Shown: positions 9,920 through 22,735 of the stretch, piece by piece | Layout of the letters: each line of letters opens with the position of its first letter | How positions within the stretch are numbered: position 1 is the first letter of the stretch | Source of the DNA: Moniliophthora roreri | Lineage: Eukaryota > Basidiomycota > Agaricomycetes > Agaricales > Marasmiaceae | DNA: 64,000 nt | Direction of reading: 5' to 3' | Assembly: GCA_001466705.2 (NCBI GenBank) | Contig: LATX02000112.1 | Coordinates: 372,001-436,000, forward strand | Notes under the pieces: model-generated | The model's input: only the letters and a program-made list of their open reading frames with translations | Databases searched by the model: none | What the model was told of the DNA's origin: nothing | Made by a program: the position numbers and the translations under genes

Positions 9920-12900
9920 TTAACTCAATCGGGAGAGTCGTCGATTCATGGTCTTGCCAGGAACCATAGCCTTGATTGCACGACGCATCATAGCAACAGT
10001 GTTGTTGCTTTGGTCTCGGAGGACGTCCGAGCCCGCCTCAGGACATGGTGTCGAAGACATAACACCGAGCTCATCCACACAAACTACCCTGTGATCGTCA
10101 CTAGAAACTGGCGGAGGCATCGGCTTGCGCGTAGAGTAGAACACCCGATGTTTGCTTGGAGCATTGGTGGGACGGGTAACACTGCTATGCATGGGGCCAT
10201 TGTTATCGGATTGATAGCCTTTGCCTACGCGCTTGACGCCAGATGTGGCCATCAAGAAACGGTCATACACACCTTCCATTCGTCGCTGAGTTGGGGAGTC
10301 CGGGATGGATCTATTGGCAGCGCTAGAGTTTCGGAGAGGGTAGGGCTCAACGACGAGCGGAGAGGATGTCAGTTCGTCGAAAGATTTACTAATTGGAGGG
10401 GGGGTGTCCAGATGGTCAACATCCTCCCGGCTCCTGACCGGAGGAGCAATAAATATGTTCCGGTCTACAGCAGCAGATAGACGAGGTGATGGTAGTGGAG
10501 CGGTTTCTAGCGAGTGCGAATCAGAGAGGTGACCATACTAGAACAGCAGAGACCAAACCTTGGTTTAAAGCCGCCTCGAGCTCAGATGGGGGTGCAATAT
10601 GGCGCTGCAAGAGGTTTCCGTGAGACCTGCTCTTCTCTTTCCTTGGGGAGCTATTGAGTTCAAATGGATCGGTAGTTATACGTTCCGGTGATAGTGTCGA
10701 GACTGTCGCCCGACGTTGCCTGGATGGTGTTGCTTGGGGTTCCGGGAGGGTTCCCCTGACTTGCTCTACCGGTTTAGGTGCTTCAGTAGCACTAGGTGAC
10801 GGGCAGACTGAAGTCACATAAGTTGTCATGGATTGGTCTGCAGTACTTTGGTCGGCCGTAGACGTAGATTGATCGGAGAATATTTCGTTGGCAGCCAGAA
10901 TTCGTCGAGGGAGACGTGATGAGCGATTACTTCGTGATGCACTTCGAGAAGCAGGAGGCAACGGCAGAGGAGGCAGCGTGGCAGCCTGTCCATTTGCGAA
11001 CTGATTGCGGGCATCTTCAACAACCTCTGTGAGACCTCATTAGCGGTCGTATAGCCAGGCGTTCAAGAGATGTGTACTTACGCTCGACGTTTCGCATCCA
11101 CAATGTGAGGCGATCGACTTGGTTGTCAGCGCCAACATGTTCGCTGTGTATGGCCTGCCTGACTCCAGGTAGAGACGATTTGGCTGTATCCAACCGAGCT
11201 TCAGACCCGAGCATATCGAAATGTGAAAACAGATACCTTCACGAACGAGAGCGTCGTCTTCCCACGACGGTCTTTCGCTGCGACTGAATCGCGTTTCGAG
11301 GTCGTCTTGTATGTTTGCGCTTGATTGACGGTATGTTGGATTCCTTCCACCGATCTGGCCCAGGGTCGAAAGAGTCTTGTCTAGCACGACGGTGAGATGA
11401 GAATCACAGCGAGTAAGAAAGCTTACCTATGGAAGCCCGGATCCTATGTGTTAGTAAGCCTGAGCGTCTCCGCTCAATTACCGGACTTGTAGACTGCTCT
11501 GCATTCGAAGAAGATATGAGAACGGCTGTGTACATGGTCAGGATGGCGAAAATGAAAGAAGCATGGTACTAACATGGCAAACGTATTGGACTTGTGGGAA
11601 TATGTGGCAAAGAAAACTTGGAAATGTTGGGATGAAGCGGCTTTTCATGATTATTTTCTTTATCATCTTCTCTGTTCGTGACTTGAGGTGCTTCTTCCTC
11701 CCCGAGGTCAACTGGTTCCTGCTCTGATGGCGCCCTTTCGTTTTCTGTGTCCTTTTCCAATTCTTCCAAACGTGACATTTCCCGTAATCGTTCTCGTTCT
11801 CGTTCCCAATCCCTGACCCGTTGATTGACATGATTCTCCTTCCCATTACGTTTCTTTGGAGGCCCAGCAAGATCGCTCAACATCCGCCCTTTATGTTTCT
11901 GGGCCAGTTCATCAACGGATGGTCGGCCGGCCATACGTGATACAGGAACGTTCTCTCGTGTCGCTCCGTTCACTGCACCTAATGGCTGGCGTTTGCGTAC
12001 GTTGGAATCGGAGTGGAGAGAGACAGTATTAGCCACACGGCCATTGGGAGACGTAGGAGGTGATGCCTTGATGGGGGATAGATCTACTGCAACGGGGATG
12101 CGTTTCTTTGTTGCAGCTGGGAAACACCGATTAGTACATGTTGATAAGGAGGCGTTGAACAAGTTTACCTTTAATCGCGCTGACTTTGGGTTGTGACTTG
12201 GACTTGACGACGGTCTTGTTTCTTCCAGTCACTTCGTTGGAGTTTGGAGTCACGAGACTTGACGGTGAATGTATACCTGTCCTGTCTCCGGGTGAACTCC
12301 AAGGAGACGATACATCCATTAACTTTGACATATCCTTCTCGAACACGATAGACGATGTGTAGCTTGACGACCGCCCTAGAGTGTGGTTAGCATTGTTTTA
12401 ATTCAGCCAAGGGCCAGTGACGAACTGTGCGAAGACTGGTCATCCGACGTCCAATAAGGATCTTTCATCGCTTCACTTGCAGTGCATCGAAGATCAGCAT
12501 TGGGGGCAAGCATGCGCCGAAGAAGTTTCTCCACTCCTTTAGACATCTTCCAGCTTCCGACCCATTTGCCCCGGAGCTACGATAGTGAGCACGTTGAGCT
12601 TTTCGACATGATCGATTCAAGCAGACTGCACCCACTGTACGTGACCAATATCTCTCCAGATCTTGTTGGGTTAAACATTCTTCCTTGTCAGATTCCTCAA
12701 ACGGCGTTCGACCAATGAGGATCTCGAAAAATGTAATTCCCAGAGACCACACGTCAGACTTGCGGGTATCATGTGGGATTCCTCGAGCGCGCTCAGGAGA
12801 AAGATACTTGGCAGAAGATAATGAGAATCCATATGCGGAGCTACAACAAGCGAATCACCTCTGGTGTACCGTACGAACAACGGCTATGAAAAGCAGACGT

Positions 12901-13727
12901 GGAATCAAGATCATATGACTCTGCAAATCCGAAGTCACAGAGTATTGGGACGCCTTTAGCTGACATGAGAATGTTGGCGGGTCTGGGTTCGGATTAGCTT
13001 TGATAGTTGGCAGAGATGATTGACTCACTTTATATCATTGTGCACCACGCCGCGTTTGTGAAGATAGTCGACTGCAGAGAGTAGGAAGCGGAACCATGAA
13101 CGAGCATATGGCTCGGCAACTTGGACTGTTATGAGATCAGGATGATAAGCCCTGTGAGAATAAATTAGCCGAACGTCATCAAGAGATGTTTGATACTGAG
13201 AATGTGTGATGGTGCGTGTGTTTGGTTGAAAAAAGTTTGGACATAGTCTTACATAGTGATGAGAGCGTACGAAGGAGTGAGCAGAAACGAGTAGAATGGA
13301 ATGATGGATGGATGTGGGTCGGCTTTCAATTGACGAATTATTCTCATTTCATTCCATCTGCAAAGGTTGTTACTAAAAGTCAGAAAGCAACAGAAGAATA
13401 CGACCCACAGAGATTTGACGCGTGCAGCACTGGTCTTTATCTCTTCAGGCTTCTCGCCACGTCGGTGAACTAACTTAACCGCAAAACTCCTCCTCAAGGA
13501 CTTGTCAAAACTGTCTCCAGCTTCGAGCATGTCGAAGGACCTGGGCTCGCACTGCCAAACACTACCCCAGTTTCCAAATCCAACCTGAGCAAAATGAGTG
13601 AATATAGCTCAACCTGAAAGAACGTTCGACGCACCTCTTTGATAAAGCGTAATCTGTGGGTCAACTCCTCATCGTCAGCGAACGAGAAGACATCGCTCGA
13701 CCTTTCACGAGAGCTGCCGTGGTCCAT
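9920..13727 (-). CDS. Serine/threonine protein kinase with long C-terminal extension
   Basis: Fourteen exons, read from splice sites with consistent phase, give about 1035 residues. The kinase domain is N-terminal: Gly-loop GFGNWGSVW, VAIK-equivalent FAVKLVH, helix-C Glu in WNEMRII, catalytic loop VVHNDIKPANIL, CDFGFAE, activation segment CSYGTPEYLSPERARG and SDVWSLGITFFEILIGRTPFE. The catalytic loop has HND where most kinases have HRD. The catalytic Asp, Lys and Asn are present, so activity is expected. The C-terminal 650 residues are Ser/Pro/Arg-rich with a charged DWERERERLREMSRLEELEK stretch. The start MDHGSSRERSSD at 13727 was chosen because an upstream in-frame extension is Pro/Leu-rich 5' UTR-like sequence. 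The donor of intron 7 is GTTCGT, chosen to keep frame. Subfamily not assigned. Confidence 0.85.
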
Positions 13728-14014
13728 GGATAGAAAAGAATACAAATACAAAGGGAACAAAGGGGGGAGGTAGAGGAAAGGACGAGGGATGGAAGGAAGA
13801 GTGCCCAGGGACCTTGGAACACGAGGTTGATGAACCAAGCTACCAAACCGTAACGTGAGAAAAATTCAAACAACGCGATTTTCTTGCTCTCTCACGTGTC
13901 CGCGTTTTGTGGCCATACAGTATTAGTAATTATCCCAGGTGTATTAGAGTACAGAGAGCATTGCGATCTAGTGATACAATATACAGATTACAAAATGAAT
14001 GAGGACCGAAAGAA

Positions 14015-17000
14015 TCATGACGGTGGGGCTTGCCCTGAAGGTGGAGGTCGTTTCAACGTCACTGGTCCACTCGAGCCAGCTTGACCTGCTGGTTTCAAAC
14101 GTTTCGCTAAAGACTCTTCGGATCCTGCTGGGGCTTCACTGGCTGGCCGTTTCGCTGCTCCCATTATAGCCACACCACCACTCAACGGTTGTCCTGCGGG
14201 ACGTGGAGCACCTGGAGCACCACCTCTCGAGGCAAGCTGACGTACAGGTGCCCCACCTCGTCCTCGACCAGCAGCCGCACCAACGGGAGGTACACGAGCA
14301 GGTGCTAGTGCAGAGGAAGAAGCCTCTCCTGCTGGAGTTGCTGGAGTTGTATTGGGTGGCCCACCGACAGGGGGTTTCCGGGGAAGAGGTGCCGCGGGTT
14401 TGGTAGGAGTGGATTGTGCAGAACCTTGATTCGCGGCGGCAGCGATTGCAGCCTTTGCAGGGGTAGCTCCTGCTGCTGCTGGGCCTCCTGCTGCCGCTGC
14501 TCCACCCGCTGTTGGTTTGACATTGGTTGGAGGCACGACCTTCGTATCCACGGGTATTGTACCGGCCTTCTTCCATTCTTCCAGCTTGGCCTCATAAGCT
14601 TTGAGATGCGCCTGATACCGGACCAGCTGTGATTCCTTCACCCTCAGCTTCGATGTCATCTCCAGCCTACCTCTCTCCACAGCTGCCTCGATTTCCTGCT
14701 GTAGCTTAGTTTCCGATTCCTCGCTGTGTTTTGCGATTGCTGCAGCAATGGCAGCCTGAACATCGGGAACAGATTCAGAAGACGCTGTAGCTTCTTTCTT
14801 AGCAGCCTCCACAGCAGCTTCGAGGTCGGTCTTGAACTTGGTCGCAAGACGATTCTCAAGTGCTTGCAATTCAGCCTGATGTTTCTTGAGTAGTTCCTCG
14901 GAACCAGGAGACGGAGGCTGGGACTGTAGCTCTGCCTTTGCCTTCTCGACAGCAGCATTAATAGCTTCTGCATGAGTTGCTTCCGCCTTTTTAGCGTCGG
15001 AGGCTACACGTTGTTGCAATCGTTCCTAGAGGGATATTCAACACCGGTTCAAGCTACTCAATCAAAAGACGTACGAATGCCGCTTTATTAGCCTTTGCTG
15101 CATTGGAACTCTTCTCGGCACTTTCGCTAGCAGTCTGCTCAAGGAATCAACACACATTGCATTATTTGTAAAACGGCAGTTCGTACCTTTGCTGCGACCA
15201 GAGCTTCGTCACGACTCTTGATAAGTTCTGCTTTCTCAGTCTCCCAAGCACGTTGAACTTCTTCGCTAGTAGAATTACCTGCGGGCAGACTCGCAGCACC
15301 AGAGGCGGCGGCATTCTTCGAAGACTCTTTTTCTGCCAATAAGCGGTCACGTTCCTCCCGCAAGGCGTTCTGGGAAAATCAATTATTTGTCAAGGGATGT
15401 AAAAGTTAAAGCAAACGATGACTCACGATGATTGCCCGGTCACCTTCATTCGGTTGCGAGCTGGCTGGTGCACCTTCGTTTACAGACCTGAGGGTTTCAA
15501 TTTCTAACTGTAACGTAGCCACCTTTGCTTCCAATTCCTTGACCTGATTCTGCATTTGGGTCTTTTGGGTATTGAGTTCGCCAATACGATTCCGTGCGCC
15601 GTTCATGTTCTTTGAGTACAACTCTTTGAAGGTTGCTAGATTCTTTTCCACTGCTTCGAGCTAATTGCAACAAAATTAACCGTTGTACATCTGGCATAAT
15701 TAACGCTTACCTTTTGTTTCTGAGATTCCGCAGCTTCTTCGCGTTCCTTCAGTATAGCCTCCAACTCAGCTTTCTGCGCTCGAGCCTGCTCAATTTCATT
15801 CTTGAGTGCCTGGAGCTCAGCCGGGTCGGTACGATCGTACTATATATTATCAGAACCACAATCTATACCGGACAATGCTTGACTCACTTTGCTTAAGAGT
15901 TGTTGGTTCCGCTCTTGCCATTTTCGATTCTCCTCCTCGAGTCGCTTGACGTGAGCATCCCGAGCTTCTAGCTCTGCCTTAGCAATCCTGGCGGCCTCTT
16001 CTGCAGGTTCGAGTTTGCGAGATAAGGCAGCTAATTTCGCCTCCAGGGCTTGAGCACGTTTTGTTTGGGCCTCGCAGTCGGATCGTAACGTAGCGTTGCT
16101 CTCCCGTAGAATGTTAAGTTGGTTGATCCTCTCAACAAGTTCGTTATGTTGCACCGCAGAAGCCGCCGCTTCAACAGCCCGCTCACGTTCCTGAAAATTC
16201 CATCAGTATTATGCAGTGAGGTTTCCGTTGACTGAACCAACCTCAGAAAGAGTTTGTCTAGTCTCATTCAATGTTTGCTGAAGGTGGTCGACTTGAGCCT
16301 TGAGACGAACGTTCTCCTGCTTGCTGAGCTCCAATTGCAGATCGACGATCTCCTTCTGTTTCCGGAGATAGGCCACGACCGAGCGCAACTCAGAGAGCTT
16401 AGCATCATTATCCCCACCCTGTGCTTCACCATCGGCTGCAACTGTGGTATCTGCGGCTTGTCGAATGCGAGCAGCTTGCGAACTAACGGCTTCGAGATGC
16501 TGGTGAAGAAGGTTGTTCTGTTCGGTGACCTCCTGATAGCTACGTAGAAAATTGTCAGGGATTTGACAAAGCGAATCACGCCAGCTTGCTCACCGGGCCT
16601 TAAGGTTAGTTATTTCCTCTTCCAGAACAGCCTTCTGTGAGCCCCAGCTGCCTTCTGACGCAATAAGTTTGGCGTCTGCCGTTTCAGCGGCCGTTTGGTG
16701 CTCTCGTACTGTCACCTGGACGACAGAAAGTTGCTTCTTGAGGCTTTCGATCGCCTTTATGGACTCTGCATGAGCCACAATCTCGTTCGAGTACTTCTCC
16801 TCAGCAGCCTGCCGTTCTCGTTCAATCAATGGTCGCTCTGCAAGTTGCGATAAACGCACCTTTGCCCTCTCTTCTTGCACCTTGACTTCGTTCTCACGAG
16901 CTACGCGGTCGTTCTCGGTCATCCTCTCAGATGTACTGAGGTCAACAATAGTATCCTCCAGGGTCTTCTTATCGTTTACCCAGGCAGTACGTTCCGTCTC

Positions 17001-20000
17001 AAATTGCTTCTGTAAATCGTTGTGCTTGCTAGTAAGCTGTTGAAGTTCCTGCTGAGCTTCCTGGAGCCTTTGCTCCAAAGCTTTCTTTTCGGACTATAGC
17101 AGTGCATCAAAATCTGGTTCTGCCAAAAGGGGGTGGATCGGCTTTACCTCGTATTTCGCGATTTGAGCTTCTGTTGATGCCTTGAACTCATCATGTGTGG
17201 CATTGAGAGACTCGAGGGCAGTCTCGTTTGCTTGACTAATTTCTTGGAACTGTTGCACATGACCCTTGGCAGTGGCGAGATCAATCTCAGCAACCTTAAT
17301 CTTTGACCTGAGATCCAATGAGCCTCCTTCAACTTATCATGAAAATAATCTCTACCGTAAATCAGCGACTTCGGCCTCTAGCTGTTGTTCCTTGGTCAAA
17401 TCCTGACTGGAAGTTGTGGTTGCACTGATAGGAGCTCCAGATCTTCGTTCGTAGACAGCAAGCTTCTCCTCGTTGCCGTGAAGTTGCTTAGTCAGGTCAC
17501 GAATCTTCTCCCCTTGGTGCGTCTTGGTAGTCTCCGCAATAACTAGAGACTCCCGCGTGGAAGAGAGGTCAAGCGTCTAAAAAGGTATTGGTTGGCAAAT
17601 TCAACGGAACCGTTATGAAGACAAACCGATTTGTCCAGGCGATTCTGCAGTTCCTTCAACTCGATATCCTTCTGAAGAGTGACTTGTCGGACAGCCTCTC
17701 TCTCCTGCATGAGCTGAGTACGCAAGTCTTGCCTAGAGAAGTCGGTTAGCGACATAGAACGTCTTTCCGAAGACATTAGCGTACGTTTGTCCCTCCAATA
17801 GCTGTAACTGGCTTTCGAGCCTTCGTCGATCATTCTCGCCTGAACGCTCCAAGTCACTGTGCATCTTTTGAACGTTGCTCATGAGATCGGACAGGTGTGA
17901 TCTCTCCATTGCTAGTGTCCTATTCTCCTCGACCAACCGACTTTGAACGCCCTGCAATGCAAATTCAATGACTCAAGCGATCCGCCATGAGATTATAGAT
18001 CAAAATCTTACCTCCCAAATTTTCTTCTCTGCTCGCAAGTTTGCACACTCGTTACGAAGTTGTTCAACACGGCTAGCAGCGGTCCTAAGATCCTCCGTCA
18101 CACGACCGCATTCAATATCAGCACGTGTCCATTGATCAAAGAGCTGAGAGTTGCGCCTGTTCATATCGTCAAGCTCTTGCCTATGCAAAGCGAACTGTTC
18201 CTGGTTGATGCGGTTGCGATCTTGAACAAGTAAGTATACAGCCCTCTCTAAAGTGCGAAGGACCTACCAGACAGATACTCGATCTTAGCATTGGCTTTCG
18301 CAAGGGCAGCTTGCAATTGCGACGTTTCTCTCTGGGATACCAAGAGTTCCTCACGCAGTTTGACCACGTCAATACCCATCTCCGTACGATAAGCGTCGAA
18401 TTGACGTTGTATCTCGGCCAACTCTTGCGCAAGCTCCGAGGAACCAGGCGTGGCTGCATCACTTGTTACAGAGCCATTAACGACACCCTTCTCTGTGCGT
18501 GCCAACATGGCCTTCAGAGCATCCCTTTCTTTGACGTAAGCCTGAATGATGCTTTCGCTGCTCTTCTTCTGTCTCTCGAGTTGTGCTGCAAGATCTTGCA
18601 TCGCTTCGTGAGCCTCTCGGACGGCTTCTCCCTGCTCCTTCTCCATTGCCTCTCGGTAATCCCTCTCCTCATTTTCCATCTTCTGCCCAAGTTCCCGAAC
18701 AATCTTCAATAACTTCTGGTTCTGGTCCTGAAGTCCATCAATAGAACGGAATAAAACAAGGTGATTAGTGATGACGGCTTCAACGTTCTCCGCGGGAGGA
18801 AGCGACTCAAGCTCTTCATCGGATGGAAGATTGGGGTCATCGCGTCTAGCAATCTCCTTGAGCAGGACGCGAACTTGTCTGCCTAAATCCTCCAGCTGTT
18901 GTTGCAGTAGCTCATTCTCCCGCGCAGATTTGGTCAAACGCGAGGCATTATCCTCTGCAAGTTTCGCTGACGCGTCGCGGTCTGAGAGGGCCTGTGATAG
19001 TTGTGATGCGAGCTGCGCTGCTTCAGACTGCAGGCGTTCGTATTCGGTGCGCTGTTGAGACAGGATTGGAACCTAAAAATGAATGAATGAGAGGACTGCC
19101 CACAACTTCGGTTGATGGTACTTACACGCTCTTCGATCTGTGCAAGAACAGCAGTAAGAGTCCGGTCCATGTTATCGTACTCAGTACACTTCTTCGCGTA
19201 TTCGTCTTGAAGGCGAACGTATTCCGCATAGACTTCGGTGAAACCCTTGCCGCTCTTCTGAGCCCGACTAGCCATAGCGATCGTTGGACTTAGTCCCATC
19301 ATGACGCTTGTCTCGTCACTTCTATCAGGAGTCCTTGTTGGTGTCTCTGGACGACCTGGAAGGGGTAGTTCGCCACGTCCCATCTTCTCAAGGACCCTCT
19401 CGAGCTTTTCAACCTTGTCTTCGGCTACTTCCCGAGCCTTCCTTTCCCTGTCAATCTCCGCTCTCAACTCACCCTCTCTCGAGTCAGCCTTCTCGCCGAG
19501 ACCAGCCCATTCCTCCTCGATGCGTTCCACAATCTCCCTGGCCTGTTTCTCTCTCTCCTCCAGCATCGTAACAAGTCGCCTAAGTGAGTTGGCCTCACTG
19601 GAGTAGGTGGCTTCCTGTTCTGCGAGCTGACCTTTCAGATCCTCCACCTTGGCATGGGATTGCGTGAGCTCGTGAGTTTGTTTGGTATGAGCAGCCTGCA
19701 GAGCCTTCAGTGTCGCTTGGGCAGAGTTGTGGGTTTGAGTGAGAGCATCAAAATTCGCTTGAAGAGTAACCAGTTCCGCCTGTTTAGTACGTCGGTACTG
19801 AGCAAATTCTTCTGACTTAGTGGCCAGCTCTCCGTTAAGACGTTCCGATTCTGACTTCGTGAGCTCAAGTTGCTGGCTCAGAGTCTCGAGTTTGAACTAG
19901 CAGATGTTTATTTGGTTTGCACGCTGAAATGTAAAATTTGGTACTTACTTTGGTAGCCGTTTCGTTGGACCGAATGTCCCTGACCTGGCCCTCCAAAACT

Positions 20001-20692
20001 TGATGCTCCTGGCGAGCATCCTTGAGGTTAGTTCGAAGCGTCTGAATTTCATCTGCTAGACGTTATTAAAGCTTCCACCTCTACTAGAGTAAGACGTACC
20101 GTCACGTTGAGTCTCTTCCTGCTTGAGACGGCTGATGATTGCAAGAAGGTCCCGTTTTTCTCGTTCGGCATCGTCAAGACGGTTCTTCAACTCTTTGACC
20201 TCAAAAGAAGAAGAAGTTTGAGAGTTTGAAAGAGTGGCAACTTGGGTTTGCAGGTCGTTCTTCACCGAAACTGCGATATAAAAACATGAGTCAAACGACT
20301 CAAGTAAATATGCGCGACTCACCAAGTTGATCTCTTTCTTGCCTCACCTGCTTCAGCTCCTCCTGAACTCTCTCCAGCTGTCCCTCCATATCCTTGCTCA
20401 AACCTTCCCGATCCTGAAGCGCTTGATCCAACTCGACCTCCTTCTTCTCGACCTCAGCGCGCGCCTCATCAAGCTCTCGGGCATTCGTCTCGAGTTCTGA
20501 TGACTGAGTAGTTATCAGCCTATATAGAGCAACTATGTCTTCTGCACTCGGTGAATGAATGTCAAAGCCTTCGGGGACGAGGGATGAAAGTGTTTCGAAA
20601 TCCAAGTCTTCCGGAACCGGGACGTTCAAAGAAGGTGAATCCGCAGAGTCGTCATCATCCTTCTGCTTGGTTTTGCGACGTGTCTCTACCAT
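14015..20692 (-). CDS. Tpr/Mlp1-type nuclear-basket nucleoporin
   Basis: Eighteen exons encode a protein of about 1940 residues, close to yeast Mlp1 (about 1875). It starts MVETRRKTKQKDDDD at an ATG at 20692; an upstream in-frame start would be GTG. Nearly the whole length is heptad coiled coil (runs of Glu, Lys, Leu, Gln). The conserved Tpr/Mlp segment is visible as VITNHLVLFRSIDGLQDQNQ and LLKIVRELGQKM, preceded by FTEVYAEYVRLQDEYAKK. The last exon (15025-14015) leaves the coiled coil and ends in a Pro/Ala/Gly/Arg-rich tail with RGRGGAP and KRP motifs, as in Tpr tails. It would form filaments of the nuclear basket and serve in mRNA quality control and spindle checkpoint anchoring (family knowledge). 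It is divergent from RPS20 across about 290 bp. Confidence 0.9.
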
Positions 20693-20804
20693 GACGTCGT
20701 CGAGATGTCCGAGCCCGTCGTGGCACACAGCGAGCTCAAGTAGGTTAGAATGACTTCAGCTTCAAATTCTATTGTTTCTTTGCGGAAGTAAAGTTCCCAC
20801 GAGT

Positions 20805-20818
20805 GTATCACGTGATAC
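20805..20818. promoter_or_regulatory. 14-bp palindrome GTATCACGTGATAC (E-box) in a bidirectional promoter
   Basis: A perfect 14-bp inverted repeat centred on CACGTG sits between the divergent starts of the Tpr/Mlp gene (20692) and RPS20 (20983). CACGTG is the core site of bHLH factors such as Cbf1-type proteins in fungi. The extension TATCACGTGATA matches the flank preference known for Cbf1-like factors (RTCACRTG). Which gene it controls is inferred only; it could serve both. Confidence 0.55.
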
Positions 20819-20894
20819 GACTCCCACGCTGGGGCCAAAACCTGAACCTTATTTTTTCGCAACCATCAACACAACTCTTAACAGAACTCTTTGG

Positions 20895-20953
20895 GTGAGC
20901 AGCCAGTCCTCCTCAACGTCCGAAGCAACAACTAATCTTTATATGCTTTATAG
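20895..20953 (+). other. Probable 5' UTR intron of RPS20
   Basis: A GTGAGC donor at 20895, a CTAATC branch-like site and a TTTATAG acceptor ending at 20953 define a 59-nt intron just upstream of the RPS20 start codon at 20983. Leader introns are common in fungal ribosomal protein genes. Sequence signals only. Confidence 0.5.
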
Positions 20954-20982
20954 TCACCTTCTGACTCATTAGCAAGTTCACA

Positions 20983-21511
20983 ATGAGTTACGTCGCCAAA
21001 GGAGAAAAGGAATACGATGCCACCGGGGCACCCGTTCCCGCCGCCAAAATTCATAAAATCAGGATTACTCTGACCAGTAGCAATGTCAAGAACCTGGAGA
21101 AGTGTACGTGTGAATTTTTTCCAGCCTGAATTCACACTCATAAGACTAGTTTCGACCGACTTCATCAACCGTGCTAAGGAAAAGCAGCTTCGTGTCAAGG
21201 GCCCTGTCCGTCTCCCCACCAAGGTCCTCAAGATTACTACTCGTAAAACTGTGCATACCCCAGTTAACTTCGATTGTCTATCGGCGACTGACTGCATTCT
21301 ATAGCCTTGTGGTGAGGGTTCCAAAACCTGGGACCGCTACGAGCTCAAGGTCCACAAGCGTCTCATTGACCTCCACTCCCCCAGTGAGATCGTCAAGCAG
21401 ATCGTGCGTTGTGCCTTCTCAACGTGCAGCCTACGATACTAATTCCTCTCCTTGTAGACCTCCATTAGTTTGGAGCCTGGCGTTGAAGTTGAAGTCACCA
21501 TTTCTGGTTGA
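20983..21511 (+). CDS. RPS20: 40S ribosomal protein S20 (uS10)
   Basis: Four exons (20983-21103, 21150-21250, 21305-21403, 21458-21511) total 375 nt and give 124 residues, as usual for eukaryotic uS10 (about 119-122). The core text is unmistakable: [67 protein letters not shown] and the ending [14 protein letters not shown]. uS10 sits in the head of the small subunit near the mRNA entry and beak. The gene has the intron load typical of basidiomycete ribosomal protein genes and a probable leader intron. It shares its upstream region with the Tpr/Mlp gene. Confidence 0.98.
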
Positions 21512-21899
21512 ACAGATTATGCACTCATTATGTTGATCTACACGTATCATGAATAAATGAGTATCCTGCCATAATAACCAGATCATCCTCATCTTGAATT
21601 TTTTTTGTGACACTTGCAGTAGCGTCTCATCGCGGAGAAGGTACATAACTGGGTTAGTATCTCTACAGTTCATCTCAGCAATCTGGGTCGAAAGGGTTGG
21701 CAACCAACTGGCAATACTCGCCTGAATTACATGATCCATAGGTTCATCTGCGTGTGTATGTTTAGCTCGCGGCACGATGTTCGCTGGACTTGTTCCGATA
21801 TAAGTACTGTGCCATGACATGTAATTTTCTTGTCTCAAAAAATGTTCACAACACACCCGATGACTAGGGACCTTCCTCGTATGTTCACGACTAGCGTAC

Positions 21900-22735
21900 C
21901 GAAACGTAGTTTCCGTCAAATCAACGATCCTAAAATCCCCAACGGAATGGCAAGGGATAGCTGCAGGCAGGTTTGTTGAGCTGATTATTCAATATTCACT
22001 ATTTAGTCAAGACCGACAGAAGTACACCTGAAAGAGCCCGAGACCACTCCGGGACATCGATTGCTTTACCGTCCCAGTCTTTTTCGTTTTCAATCTTGAA
22101 ACGTGACAAGACTGATGCCACCGTCAATTATACGACGGCCTCGCCAAAGTGACGACCCACGCAGCCTCTGTCGTTCGAGTGAACTAAAGTGGCCAGGCAG
22201 CTGAACACACCTCCCGAAACCGAAAGCCAGGATGGTACTGTCGTCATTCAATTCTGAATCGCTGGTGAGGAACCGCTTAGGCTCGAATTGTTGAGGTTCC
22301 CGTGAAGTCGTTCATCGTGCGTCATCGCCTTGATGATAGATGCTTGAATTGACTATTCCGTACCAATGATGCTCGAGTGCGCACCATGTTTGCAAAAGCC
22401 ATGCTGCCTGAAGGAGAATAAGCCGTCAATATTAATGGTGGTCAATATTCAAGGCGGGGCAATTTGGGCTTATTATTTTTGTTATAACCCTGCGGAGAGA
22501 TTCCTTGCATCTGATCACGACATAACTGTTTGACCTCTTTATACGTACCCAACTTCGGACAAAACGTAGGAAAGCGTAGGAAAGAGAACCTGGAGGCAAA
22601 AGGGGCTAGAGCACGACGTCTGTGCTATGCAGAATCTCCTTTGAGATTGCAAGGTCATCTTGAATATTGACTGAAGAGTCGTTTCACCACAACAATAGCA
22701 AGCAGAAACAACGTAGCGTCCCAGGTAGTAATCAT
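21900..22735 (-). pseudogene. Cytochrome P450 pseudogene with the middle deleted
   Basis: On the minus strand an ATG at 22735 opens a membrane-anchor-like segment (TLFLLAIVVVKRLFSQYSR). It is followed by PLLPPG, the Pro-rich hinge of microsomal P450s. About 150 bp later the sequence jumps to the C-terminal third: SMAFANM, an intron, then AMTHDERLH, then EPQQFEPKRFL, and the heme loop AFGFGR-GCVGRH split by an intron (GTGTGT donor). Next come LTVASVLSRFKIENEKDWDG and a last exon reading NLPAAIPCHSVGDFRI. About 300 residues between hinge and I-helix/ExxR are missing. A stop (TAA) lies just after the heme loop and single-base frame breaks occur near 22295 and 22425. It cannot make a functional enzyme. 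Confidence 0.7.

Noticed and set aside
21431..21899. Minus-strand frame overlapping the last exon of RPS20
   Set aside because: Its upstream end is the tail of the P450 pseudogene. The rest lacks motifs and runs antisense to a certain gene.
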